Part shown: positions 48,076 to 55,889 of the stretch, in pieces
Layout: each line of letters begins with the position of its first letter
How positions within the stretch are numbered: position 1 is the first letter of the stretch
DNA from: Xanthomonas translucens pv. cerealis
GTDB lineage: Bacteria > Pseudomonadota > Gammaproteobacteria > Xanthomonadales > Xanthomonadaceae
NCBI RefSeq assembly: GCF_006838285.1
Contig: NZ_CP038228.1
Coordinates: 1,364,001-1,428,000 of the forward strand
Direction of reading: 5' to 3'
Length of the DNA stretch: 64,000 nt
Translations under genes and position numbers: made by a program
Notes under the pieces: model-generated
The model's database searches: none
Told to the model about the DNA's origin: nothing
The model's input: the letters and a program-made list of their open reading frames with translations, nothing else

Positions 48076-48385
48076 TGCGGAAGGATGGTCGGCGAAAGCG
48101 CGCATGGTAACGCGGATGGCGCCGCGGCAGGTTCCCGGCAGATGAATGCCGCCCGGCGCGCTGCGGCCCTGTTCCGGTGGCTCGGCGCTGGAGGCGCCAG
48201 CACCATGCGACGCCGAATTCGGTCCGTTGCCTGGGTTCCACAGAAGAACCGGAATTCCGCCGTTCTGCCGCCATCGCCGCCTCGGGAGCGGCGATGGTGG
48301 CGGCGCGCATGGCGATTGCTGCGCGTCGATGCAACCCGGCGAACGCCTGCCGTCATTGTGTACGCCTTCGCCCAGCGAACGCGGC
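48076..48385. other. 310-bp aguA-aguB gap with a GC-rich hairpin
   Basis: No convincing gene. CCATCGCCGC (48271-48280) pairs with GCGGCGATGG (48288-48297), with further partial pairing at the ends (GCCG/CGGC), giving a strong hairpin. There is no T run. It may attenuate or process an aguA-aguB transcript, or be a remnant repeat. No regulator gene (aguR-like) is present. Confidence 0.5.
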
Positions 48386-49423
48386 TCAGGCCGCCAGCAC
48401 GCCCTCGGGCAACTGCATGGTGATGCAGTGCAGGCTGCCGTTCTGCCAGATCAGCGCGCGGCACGGAATCGGCACGATCTCATGCTGCGGGAACGCCTGC
48501 GCCATCACCGCCTGCGCCTGCGCATCGGCGGCATCGCCGTAGGCCGGCATCAGCACCGCGCCGTTGACGATCAGGAAGTTGGCGTAGGACGCGGCCAGGC
48601 GCCGGCCGTGATCGAGCACCGGCTGCGCCCACGGCAGCGGGAACAGTCGGTACGGGCGACCGTCGGCGGTACGCAGCGCCGCCAGTTCGGCGCCCATCGC
48701 CTGCAGCTCGGCGTAGTGCGAATCGTCGGCGTCGTCGCAGGCCTGGTAGACGATCGCGTCTTCGCTGGCGAAGCGGGCGAGGGTGTCGATATGCGCGTCG
48801 GTGTCGTCGCCTTCCAGGTAGCCGTGGTCCAGCCACAGCACCCGCTGCTGCGCCAGCCAGTCGCCCAGGTCGCGGCTCAGCGATTCGCGCGAGCGCTGCG
48901 GATGGCGTTCGTGCAGGCACTGCCAGGTGGTCAGCAGGGTGCCGGCGCCGTCGCTGTCGATCGCGCCGCCTTCCAGCGCGAAATCGATGCTGCGCACATC
49001 GCTGTCGGCAAACAGCCGCTGCGCCGCCAGCGCGCTCACCAGCTGGTCGTCGCGGCTGGCCTGGAACTTGCCGCCCCAGCCGGTGAAGCGAAAGTCCAGC
49101 AACTGGAAACCGCCGCCGGCGCGGGCCAGGGTGATCGGGCCGGAATCGCGCAGCCAGGTGTCGTCGTACTCGGCTTCGACGAACCGCACGCGCTGCATGT
49201 CCACCCGCGCCGAGCGCAGCCGCGCCTCGGCGTAGATCTGCAGATCGGCATCGGCGACGCAGATCAGTACACGCTGATAGCGGACGATCGCCGCAACCAG
49301 CGCGATATAGGTTTCCTCGACCTCGGCCAGGCGCTCGGCCCAGTCGGTGCCGGCGTGCGGCCAGGCGATCAGGATGGCGGACTGGGGCTCCCATTCCGCG
49401 GGAAGGCGAAGGCGATCAGTCAT
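48386..49423 (-). CDS. aguA: Agmatine deiminase
   Basis: Converts agmatine to N-carbamoylputrescine and ammonia. It is 345 residues from the ATG at 49423; a GTG at 49432 would add three. It is a guanidino-group-modifying enzyme with the family pattern WPHAGTDWAERL near the start, DTWLRDSGP (about 88-96), EGGAIDSDG and the catalytic cysteine at about 333 in NGSLHCITMQLP. It is upstream of aguB on the same strand. The 5' side borders the array of GGA hairpins at 49474-49590. Confidence 0.96.
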   Translation of the reverse strand: MTDRLRLPAEWEPQSAILIAWPHAGTDWAERLAEVEETYIALVAAIVRYQRVLICVADADLQIYAEARLRSARVDMQRVRFVEAEYDDTWLRDSGPITLARAGGGFQLLDFRFTGWGGKFQASRDDQLVSALAAQRLFADSDVRSIDFALEGGAIDSDGAGTLLTTWQCLHERHPQRSRESLSRDLGDWLAQQRVLWLDHGYLEGDDTDAHIDTLARFASEDAIVYQACDDADDSHYAELQAMGAELAALRTADGRPYRLFPLPWAQPVLDHGRRLAASYANFLIVNGAVLMPAYGDAADAQAQAVMAQAFPQHEIVPIPCRALIWQNGSLHCITMQLPEGVLAA

Positions 49424-49473
49424 TGCGACCACTACTCAGGTGCTGCCCGCCGAAGCCAGGCTGTTATTTAAGT

Positions 49474-49590
49474 CCTCGCACATGGATGTGCGGGCTCTTG
49501 CGAAGGATTCGCATAAATCGGGATCTTGCGAGGGACTCGCATATTTGAATCCCTGCACATGGATGTGCAGGCTCTTGCGAGGGACTCGCA
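49474..49590 (+). repeat. Array of five GGA-loop hairpins, possible RsmA/CsrA-binding RNA
   Basis: Five palindromes, four of the stem pairs perfect: CGCACATGGATGTGCG (49477-49492), TGCGAAGGATTCGCA (49499-49513), TGCGAGGGACTCGCA (49527-49541), TGCACATGGATGTGCA (49554-49569) and TGCGAGGGACTCGCA (49576-49590). Hairpins 1-2 and 4-5 are a 40-bp direct duplication whose differences are compensatory (C-G to T-A, A-T to G-C), so pairing is retained. Each loop has GGA, and ACATGGATGT equals the CsrA/RsmA consensus, on the plus strand. The flanking genes are leftward. No promoter or terminator for a plus transcript is clear. Confidence 0.6.
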
Positions 49591-49920
49591 CTACCGAATT
49601 GCAGGCTTGGGCCCAACCTCGTTGGCATCGGCCTTGTTGGCCACCACATCCACTACCTTGTGCTTCTCGAAGTACACGGTGAAGGCCGGATACACCCAGC
49701 GGTTGATTGTCGGCCACTGTCGCTTCTGCCCGCCGCGCGGTTCCAGCTTCGACTGCGGAGCGCCGTAGCGCGACTCGACCTCGCCCATGCTGAGCCCGCG
49801 CGCCGGCATCGCCGCCACGGGTTCTTGCTTGATCCGCTCCACCAGCAGGGTCTCGGCGCGGGCGCCCGCAGCCAGGCCCAGGACGAGCAGCAGCGGCAGT
49901 ACGGACAGACGGTGCTTCAT
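49591..49920 (-). CDS. Small exported protein with BamE/OmlA-like motif
   Basis: 109 residues with a cleavable signal peptide (about 1-21, LPLLLVLGLAAGARA). The mature part has RGLSMGEVESRYGAPQSK followed by WPTINRWVYPAFTVYFEKHKVVDVV, which follows the pattern of small BamE/SmpA-like domains (helix-turn, glycine-proline, beta hairpin), but it lacks a lipobox cysteine. It is probably periplasmic; its role is unknown. Its stop codon directly adjoins the hairpin array. The upstream gap holds the rpmJ terminator. Confidence 0.75.
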   Translation of the reverse strand: MKHRLSVLPLLLVLGLAAGARAETLLVERIKQEPVAAMPARGLSMGEVESRYGAPQSKLEPRGGQKRQWPTINRWVYPAFTVYFEKHKVVDVVANKADANEVGPKPAIR

Positions 49921-49974
49921 CACGGTGTGCTCCCCAGAGGACGAACGGCGATTACAGCAAATTTCGGCAACAAA

Positions 49975-49996
49975 AAACCGCCCGAAGGCGGCTTTC
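49975..49996 (-). terminator. Intrinsic terminator of rpmJ
   Basis: On the minus strand GCCGCCTTCGGGCGG followed by TTTTTTG: a 6-bp GC stem with TTCG loop and T run, 53 bp after the rpmJ stop. Confidence 0.85.
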
Positions 49997-50048
49997 GTCG
50001 ATGACCCGCAACCGTGCGCGCGGTGCCGCAGCGCGGGCCGTCGTCGGA

Positions 50049-50174
50049 TCAGCGCTGGCGAGCCTTGAAACGCGGGTTCGTCTTGTTGATCACAAAGACC
50101 TTGCCACGGCGGCGGACCACCTTGCAGTCGCGGTGACGGGCCTTCGCCGACTTCAGGGAGGACAGGACTTTCAT
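50049..50174 (-). CDS. rpmJ: 50S ribosomal protein L36, zinc-independent (type B) form
   Basis: A 41-residue protein of the large ribosomal subunit. The sequence starts [20 protein letters not shown] and ends NPRFKARQR, matching the longer L36 paralogue. It has a single cysteine and so lacks the zinc ribbon of the C+ form; such paralogues usually take over when zinc is low. A start at 50231 would add 19 residues without support. It is divergent from cmk (174-bp gap). Confidence 0.95.
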   Translation of the reverse strand: MKVLSSLKSAKARHRDCKVVRRRGKVFVINKTNPRFKARQR

Positions 50175-50348
50175 GGCACACCTCGGCGTAAACTTGTGGA
50201 GTTGGAGAAGGAGACGGCGTGGCGAAACCACGTCGCTGGATCAGTAAGCCGGCGAGTATAGCCTGGTTTTCTTCATGGTTTCAACTGCTTGCGCCAGCAT
50301 GGCCGGTGTCGGGGCTACAATGCGCGCGCCCCCCGTCCGAGGAACCGC

Positions 50349-51020
50349 ATGAACGACCCCGCTCCCGTCCTGACCATCGATGGCCCTTCCGGGGCCGGCA
50401 AAGGCACCGTCAGCCGCATCGTCGCCGCCAGGCTGGGCTGGCATTACCTGGATTCGGGCGCACTGTACCGGGCGGTCGGCGTGGCCGCCAGCTGGGCCAA
50501 CCTGGACATTTCCGACGCCGCGGCGCTGGTGCGCTGCACCTTCGATACCCATGTCAGCTTCGAGGACGTGGCCGGCGGCGGCTTGCGGGTCAGGATCAAC
50601 GAGGTCGACGCCACCGACGAGCTGCGGCTGGAGACCACCGGTGCGGTGGCCTCGGCGATCGCCGCGATCCCGGAGGTGCGCTCGGCGCTGAAGCAGCGCC
50701 AGCGCGCGTTCCGGCGCCTGCCGGGGCTGGTCGCCGACGGCCGCGACATGGGCACGGTGATTTTCCCGGACGCCCCGTACAAGGTGTTCCTGACCGCCAG
50801 CGCCGAAGAGCGCGCCATGCGCCGGCATAACCAGTTGAAGGAAAAAGGAGTTTCGGTTATATTTGGCGACCTGCTGCGCGAGATCATGGCCCGCGACGCA
50901 CGCGATGCCCAACGTTCGGTGGCGCCCCTGAGGCCGGCAGACGATGCCGTCCTCCTCGACACCACCGGCATGGACATCGAACAGGTGGTCGGCCGCGTCC
51001 TGGAATTGCTTCCCGTCTGA
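50349..51020 (+). CDS. cmk: Cytidylate kinase
   Basis: Phosphorylates CMP and dCMP to the diphosphates. It is 223 residues from the ATG at 50349, with the P-loop GPSGAGKGT at 12-20, [12 protein letters not shown] for nucleotide binding and [13 protein letters not shown] in the CMP-binding part. Family length and start agree. It precedes rpsA, the classical cmk-rpsA-ihfB order of proteobacteria. A 240-bp gap with its own leader follows. Confidence 0.96.
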   Translation: MNDPAPVLTIDGPSGAGKGTVSRIVAARLGWHYLDSGALYRAVGVAASWANLDISDAAALVRCTFDTHVSFEDVAGGGLRVRINEVDATDELRLETTGAVASAIAAIPEVRSALKQRQRAFRRLPGLVADGRDMGTVIFPDAPYKVFLTASAEERAMRRHNQLKEKGVSVIFGDLLREIMARDARDAQRSVAPLRPADDAVLLDTTGMDIEQVVGRVLELLPV

Positions 51021-51130
51021 TGGTCGCGCCGGGAGTAGGGCAGCAGTAGGGCGCCGCTTCGGTGCCATCCAGGCGAGTTGCACCGCAGTGCGCTTCACCC
51101 GTAATGCCGCAATACCGTTGTTCCACGCTC

Positions 51131-51158
51131 CGCCGCGCAATGTCGCGCTGCGGTTTTT
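51131..51158 (+). terminator. Possible terminator in the cmk-rpsA gap
   Basis: CCGCCGCGCAATGTCGCGCTGC followed by GGTTTTT can fold into an imperfect stem with T run, 110 bp after cmk. It could end cmk transcripts or attenuate rpsA expression. The stem has bulges, so confidence is low. Confidence 0.35.
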
Positions 51159-51260
51159 CCCATTTCACACCCGGCCGCGGTTTGGGCCGACTAACCAGGT
51201 GGGCAGTTCGCAGTTTCCAGAAGAAACGCCCTGTCCGTGTGTCCACTAGAGTAATTTCAA

Positions 51261-52940
51261 ATGACCGAATCTTTTGCCGAACTGTTCGAAGCCAGTCAAA
51301 CCAATCTGGCCAAGCTGAAGCCGGGCTCCATCGTCACCGGCGTCGTCGTGGAAGTCCGCGGCGACGTGGTGGTGATCAACGCCGGCCTGAAGTCCGAAGG
51401 CATCGTGCCGATCGAACAGTTCCGTAACGACGCTGGCGAGATCGACGTCGCCGAAGGCGACCTGGTCAAGGTCGCCCTCGACTCGCTCGAGAACGGCTTC
51501 GGCGAAACCGTGTTGTCGCGCGAGAAGGCCAAGCGCGCGATGGTGTGGGACGAGCTGGAAGAAGCGTTGGAAAAGAACGAGACCATCACCGGTCGTATCA
51601 GCGGCAAGGTCAAGGGTGGTTTCACCGTGGACATCAAGGATGTCCGCGCGTTCCTGCCGGGTTCGCTGGTCGATGTGCGCCCCGTGCGCGACCCGGCCTA
51701 CCTGGAAGGCAAGGAGCTGGAGTTCAAGCTCATCAAGCTGGACCGCAAGCGCAACAACGTGGTGGTCTCGCGTCGCGCGGTGGTCGAGAGCGAGCACTCG
51801 GAAGAGCGCGAGCAGCTGATGGACAAGCTGCAGGAAGGCGCGATCCTGAAGGGCGTGGTCAAGAACCTGACCGACTACGGCGCGTTCGTGGACCTGGGCG
51901 GCATCGACGGCCTGCTGCACATCACCGACATGGCCTGGAAGCGCGTGCGCCATCCGTCCGAAGTCGTCAACGTCGGCGACGAGCTGGACGTGCGCGTACT
52001 GAAGTTCGACCGCGAGCGCAACCGCGTTTCGCTGGGTCTGAAGCAGCTGGGCGAGGATCCGTGGGACAACATCGCGCGTCGTTACCCGGCCAACAGCCGC
52101 GTGTACGGCAAGGTCTCCAACGTCACCGATTACGGCGCGTTCGTCGAGATCGAGCCGGGCGTGGAAGGCCTGGTGCACGTGTCCGAGATGGATTGGACCA
52201 ACAAGAACGTCAACCCGTCCAAGGTCGTGCAGGTCGGCGACGAGGTCGAGGTCATGGTCCTGGACGTGGACGAGGAGCGTCGCCGCATCTCGCTGGGCAT
52301 GAAGCAGGTCGCCGCCAATCCGTGGGAGACCTTCGCCGCCACCCACAAGAAGAACGACAAGGTGTCCGGCCAGATCAAGTCGATCACCGACTTCGGCATC
52401 TTCATCGGCCTGGACGGCGGTATCGACGGCCTGGTGCACCTGTCGGACATCAGCTGGAACACCACCGGCGAAGACATCGTGCGCAACTTCAAGAAGGGCG
52501 ACACGCTGGAAGCGGTGGTGCTGGCGGTGGATCCGGAGCGCGAGCGCATCAGCCTGGGCGTCAAGCAGCTGGAGCAGGATCCGTTCGGCCAGTACATGGC
52601 TGCCAACCCGAAGGGTTCGAAGGTCGAGGGCGTTGTCCGTGAAGTGGACGCCAAGGGCGCCGCCATTGATCTGGCCGACGGCATCGAGGGCTACGTCGCC
52701 GCGCGCGACATCGCCAACGAGCGCGTCGACGATGCGACCCAGCACCTGAAGGTCGGCGACAAGATCGAAGCCAAGTTCGTGGGCATGGACCGCAAAGGCC
52801 GCATCCTGCAGTTGTCGATCAAGGCCAAGGACGATGCCGAAATGCGCGAAGTGCTGGAGGAATACCAGTCCGCGTCGGGCGGCACCACCCAGCTGGGCGC
52901 GCTGCTGCGTGCGCAGTTGAACGGCAACAAGTCCGAGTAA
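51261..52940 (+). CDS. rpsA: 30S ribosomal protein S1
   Basis: RNA-binding protein that brings mRNA to the 30S subunit. It has 559 residues and six S1 repeats; the last four show [53 protein letters not shown] and [18 protein letters not shown] in turn. The start [12 protein letters not shown] is typical. The region just before the ATG is AT-richer and lacks a strong Shine-Dalgarno site, as known for autoregulated rpsA genes. ihfB follows 78 bp downstream. Confidence 0.98.
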   Translation: MTESFAELFEASQTNLAKLKPGSIVTGVVVEVRGDVVVINAGLKSEGIVPIEQFRNDAGEIDVAEGDLVKVALDSLENGFGETVLSREKAKRAMVWDELEEALEKNETITGRISGKVKGGFTVDIKDVRAFLPGSLVDVRPVRDPAYLEGKELEFKLIKLDRKRNNVVVSRRAVVESEHSEEREQLMDKLQEGAILKGVVKNLTDYGAFVDLGGIDGLLHITDMAWKRVRHPSEVVNVGDELDVRVLKFDRERNRVSLGLKQLGEDPWDNIARRYPANSRVYGKVSNVTDYGAFVEIEPGVEGLVHVSEMDWTNKNVNPSKVVQVGDEVEVMVLDVDEERRRISLGMKQVAANPWETFAATHKKNDKVSGQIKSITDFGIFIGLDGGIDGLVHLSDISWNTTGEDIVRNFKKGDTLEAVVLAVDPERERISLGVKQLEQDPFGQYMAANPKGSKVEGVVREVDAKGAAIDLADGIEGYVAARDIANERVDDATQHLKVGDKIEAKFVGMDRKGRILQLSIKAKDDAEMREVLEEYQSASGGTTQLGALLRAQLNGNKSE

Positions 52941-53018
52941 TCCGCCACACGCAGCGTTTCTGGCACGGCCCGGTCGATCCGGGCCGTGCCGGGTTGCGAC
53001 CCCACCGCACGAATCCGA

Positions 53019-53324
53019 ATGACCAAGTCCGAACTGATCGAAATCCTGGCGCGCAAGCAGGCGCATCTGAAGGCGGACGACGTCGATCTGGCGGTGAAAT
53101 CGCTGTTGGAGATGATGGGCGGTGCGCTGTCCGGCGGGGACCGCATCGAGATCCGCGGTTTCGGCAGTTTTTCCCTGCATTACCGGCCGCCACGCCTGGG
53201 ACGCAATCCCAAGACGGGCGAGTCCGTCGCGCTTCCCGGCAAGCATGTGCCGCATTTCAAGCCAGGCAAGGAATTGCGCGAACGCGTCAGCGGCGTCGTT
53301 CCGGTCGAGTCCGACACGCCCTGA
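53019..53324 (+). CDS. ihfB: Integration host factor subunit beta
   Basis: DNA-bending protein working with IhfA in replication, recombination and transcription. It is 101 residues from the ATG at 53019, starting [18 protein letters not shown]. It has the HU/IHF signature [23 protein letters not shown] and the DNA-contacting Pro near VPHFKPGK. It is a little longer than E. coli IhfB (94 aa) at the C terminus. It is placed between rpsA and lapA, as in many gammaproteobacteria. Confidence 0.97.
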   Translation: MTKSELIEILARKQAHLKADDVDLAVKSLLEMMGGALSGGDRIEIRGFGSFSLHYRPPRLGRNPKTGESVALPGKHVPHFKPGKELRERVSGVVPVESDTP

Positions 53325-53415
53325 TACGCCCCGCGCCTGCGTCGTCGCGTCCCGGACTTTTCCGGAACCCACGCTTGTTCGGCTAATCTAGTGTCTCCCG
53401 GCGCTGGAGAGCTTC

Positions 53416-53715
53416 ATGAAAATTGTTCGTCTGCTGCTATTGCTGCTGTTCCTGTTGGCCGGCTTGGTCATCGGATCGCTGAATTCGCAGCAGATCGTCA
53501 TCAATTTCGGTTTCACCGGCATCAACACCACCTCCGGCATTGCCATCATCGTCTCGCTGTGCGCCGGCGTGGTGATCGGCGCGGCGCTGATACTGGCCAC
53601 GTTGGTGATCCCGCTGTACGCCAAGCTGCGCCGCGCCAACAAGGCCGCGATCGCCGCTGCCGCACCGGCCGTCGCGCCGGTACCGACCTATCCCCCGCCT
53701 GTGGACGGACGCTGA
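53416..53715 (+). CDS. lapA: LapA family membrane protein
   Basis: 99 residues with two transmembrane helices (about 3-20 and 41-65), the DUF1049/LapA arrangement, with NSQQIVINFGF between them. LapA associates with LapB, which controls LpxC turnover and LPS assembly. It lies 6 bp before lapB and 91 bp after ihfB. The basic end of the second helix (KLRRANK) and the Ala/Pro tail are cytoplasmic. Confidence 0.92.
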   Translation: MKIVRLLLLLLFLLAGLVIGSLNSQQIVINFGFTGINTTSGIAIIVSLCAGVVIGAALILATLVIPLYAKLRRANKAAIAAAAPAVAPVPTYPPPVDGR

Positions 53716-53721
53716 TCTTCG

Positions 53722-54900
53722 ATGGACTTCCTGACCGAGTGGTTCTGGTTCTTCCTGTTCCTGCCATTGGCGGCGCTGAGCGGATGGGTGATCGGTCGCC
53801 GTGGCGGCCAACGCCATGGCGACACGCAGGTCAGCCGGCTTTCCAGCACCTATTTCCGCGGCCTGAACTATCTGCTCAACGAAGAGCCGGACAAGGCGAT
53901 CGAGCTGTTCCTGCACATCGCCGAACTGGACAAGGAAACCTTCGAGACCCAGGTCGCGCTCGGTCACCTGTTCCGCCGTCGCGGTGAAGTGGATCGGGCG
54001 ATCCGCCTGCACCAGGGCCTGGTGCAGCGCGCCGACCTCAGCGATCCGCAACGCGTGCAGGCCTTGCTGGCACTGGGCGAGGACTACATGAAGTCCGGCC
54101 TGCTGGATCGGGCCGAGACCGTGTTCACCGAGCTGGCACAGATCGACCAGCGCGCGCCGCAGGCGCTCAAGCACTTGATCGGTATCTACCAGGCCGAGCG
54201 CGAATGGGAAAAGGCAATCGACAACGCCACCCGCTACGAAGACGTGACCGGCGAGCCGATGGGCAAGCTGATCGCGCAGTTCGAATGCGAGCTGGCCGAC
54301 CGCTACCGCGCCTCCGGCAAGCCCGAGCTTGCGCGGGCGGCGATCGCACGCGCCTACCAGGCCGACGCCACCTCGGTGCGCGCAGGCATCCTGGAAGGAC
54401 GCATCGACGTGGACGACGGCAACGACGAGGCCGCGATCCGCGCCTTCGAACGTGCCGCGCGCCACGATCCGGACTACCTGCCGGAGATCATGCCGGCACT
54501 GATGGACTGCTACCGTCGCGGCAACGATCTCAGCGGCGCGCGCGCCTTCCTGTCGGAAATGACCGAGCACTACCGCGGCATCGCCCCAGTGCTGGCGCTG
54601 ACCCGGTTGATGGAATCGCAGGAAGGCGTGTCCGCGGCACGCGCCTACCTCGGGCGGCAGCTGAAGGACCGGCCTTCGGTCCGCGGCGAATCGGCATTGA
54701 TCGACCTGACCCTGGCCGAGGGCGCCGATTCGACCGCCACCCTGCAGGATCTCAAGCACATCACCGACCAGTTGCTGGTGCGCAATCCCAGCTATCGCTG
54801 CACGCGCTGCGGTTTCGGCGCCCGCACCCACCACTGGCAATGTCCGAGTTGCAAGGAGTGGGGCACGGTCAAGCCGCTGCTCAACTACGCGGTGGTGTAG
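53722..54900 (+). CDS. lapB: Lipopolysaccharide assembly protein LapB
   Basis: 392 residues: an N-terminal membrane helix (about 6-24, WFWFFLFLPLAALSGWVIG), nine or so TPR repeats (30-345) and a C-terminal rubredoxin-like metal site CTRCGF...CPSCKEWG (about 358-378). In E. coli LapB is the adaptor that sends LpxC to FtsH, setting the LPS level. The gene ends directly at the GTG start of the next gene (54901), indicating a joined transcript with the glycan genes. Confidence 0.96.
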   Translation: MDFLTEWFWFFLFLPLAALSGWVIGRRGGQRHGDTQVSRLSSTYFRGLNYLLNEEPDKAIELFLHIAELDKETFETQVALGHLFRRRGEVDRAIRLHQGLVQRADLSDPQRVQALLALGEDYMKSGLLDRAETVFTELAQIDQRAPQALKHLIGIYQAEREWEKAIDNATRYEDVTGEPMGKLIAQFECELADRYRASGKPELARAAIARAYQADATSVRAGILEGRIDVDDGNDEAAIRAFERAARHDPDYLPEIMPALMDCYRRGNDLSGARAFLSEMTEHYRGIAPVLALTRLMESQEGVSAARAYLGRQLKDRPSVRGESALIDLTLAEGADSTATLQDLKHITDQLLVRNPSYRCTRCGFGARTHHWQCPSCKEWGTVKPLLNYAVV

Positions 54901-55872
54901 GTGCCGGTCGCAGGATGGGCGCTGCTCGCGGCGCTGGCGGCGTTCAGCGCGGTCGGAACCTGGTTGTCGCGCCGCTATGCGCTCAAGCGCAAGCTGATGG
55001 ACGCGCCCGGCGAGCGGCGCAGCCATACGGTGGCGACGCCGCGCGGCGGCGGTGTGGCGATCGTTGCCGCGGTACTGGCGGCCTGCGCGTATGCGGCGGC
55101 GCTGTGGCCGCAGCAGGGCATGGCCATCGCGGCGTTCGCTGGCGGGCTGATGCTGGTCGCCGGCATCGGCTGGTGGGACGATCACCGCCCGCTGTCGGCC
55201 GCGCTGCGGCTGCTGGTACATGCGCTGGCCGCCACCCTGCTGGCCGGACTCGTCTACCGATCGCAGCACAATCCCTGGCTGACCGCGTTGACCTGGCTGG
55301 CGACGATCTCGCTGATCAACATCTGGAACTTCATGGACGGCATCAATGGCCTGGCGACCAGCCAGGCGATGCTGGTGGCGTTGGGCTTCGCCTGCCTGCT
55401 GCCCGCGCCGTTGCGCTGGCCGTGCTGGGTGCTGATCGTGGCCTGTGCCGGCTTCCTGCCGTTCAACTATCCGCGTGCACGCATTTTCCTCGGCGACGTC
55501 GGCAGTGGGGCGCTGGGATACTTGGTCGCCGCGTTGTTCGCACTGTGCACCCGCGTGAGCCACCTCACTCCATGGTTGCTGCTGATACCAATTTCCGCAT
55601 TCGCCATCGACGCCGGCTTCACGCTGCTGTCGCGCATGCTCGCTGGCGAACGTTGGTGGCAACCGCATGCGCAACATTTTTACCAGCGTTGGGTACATAC
55701 AGGCAGGAGCCACACGCTTGTGACCTTCGCCTATGCCCTGTTCAGCATTGTCGCGATTACAATTGCCTGGTTAGGTGAAACGTTGCAAACCGCGGGGCAG
55801 GCTGGGTTGGCGCTTGCCTGGTATGCATTGGCGAGTGCGCTTTGGCTGACTTTGCGCAAGGGACTGTGCTGA
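54901..55872 (+). CDS. WecA/WbpL-like polyprenyl-phosphate glycosyl-1-phosphate transferase
   Basis: 323 residues, about ten membrane helices (glycosyltransferase family 4, MraY/WecA superfamily). Catalytic features are GWWDDHRP (DD pair, about 97-102), NFMDGINGLA (about 141-150) and FLGDVGSGALGY (about 198-209). It probably attaches a sugar-1-phosphate, such as an N-acetylated sugar, to undecaprenyl phosphate to start O-antigen or another surface glycan. The start is a GTG directly after the lapB stop. The next gene makes UDP-sugar precursors of the matching kind. Confidence 0.9.
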   Translation: MPVAGWALLAALAAFSAVGTWLSRRYALKRKLMDAPGERRSHTVATPRGGGVAIVAAVLAACAYAAALWPQQGMAIAAFAGGLMLVAGIGWWDDHRPLSAALRLLVHALAATLLAGLVYRSQHNPWLTALTWLATISLINIWNFMDGINGLATSQAMLVALGFACLLPAPLRWPCWVLIVACAGFLPFNYPRARIFLGDVGSGALGYLVAALFALCTRVSHLTPWLLLIPISAFAIDAGFTLLSRMLAGERWWQPHAQHFYQRWVHTGRSHTLVTFAYALFSIVAITIAWLGETLQTAGQAGLALAWYALASALWLTLRKGLC

Positions 55873-55889
55873 ACTCTCATGGATAACTG

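Noticed and set aside
49474-49590. A CRISPR array
   Set aside because: Repeats are short palindromes of two kinds with irregular, very short spacers. There is no leader and no cas gene in the window.
49436-49717. A leftward protein reading through the hairpin array and the exported-protein gene
   Set aside because: It reads the palindromes as peptide with no motif and overlaps the exported protein in another frame.
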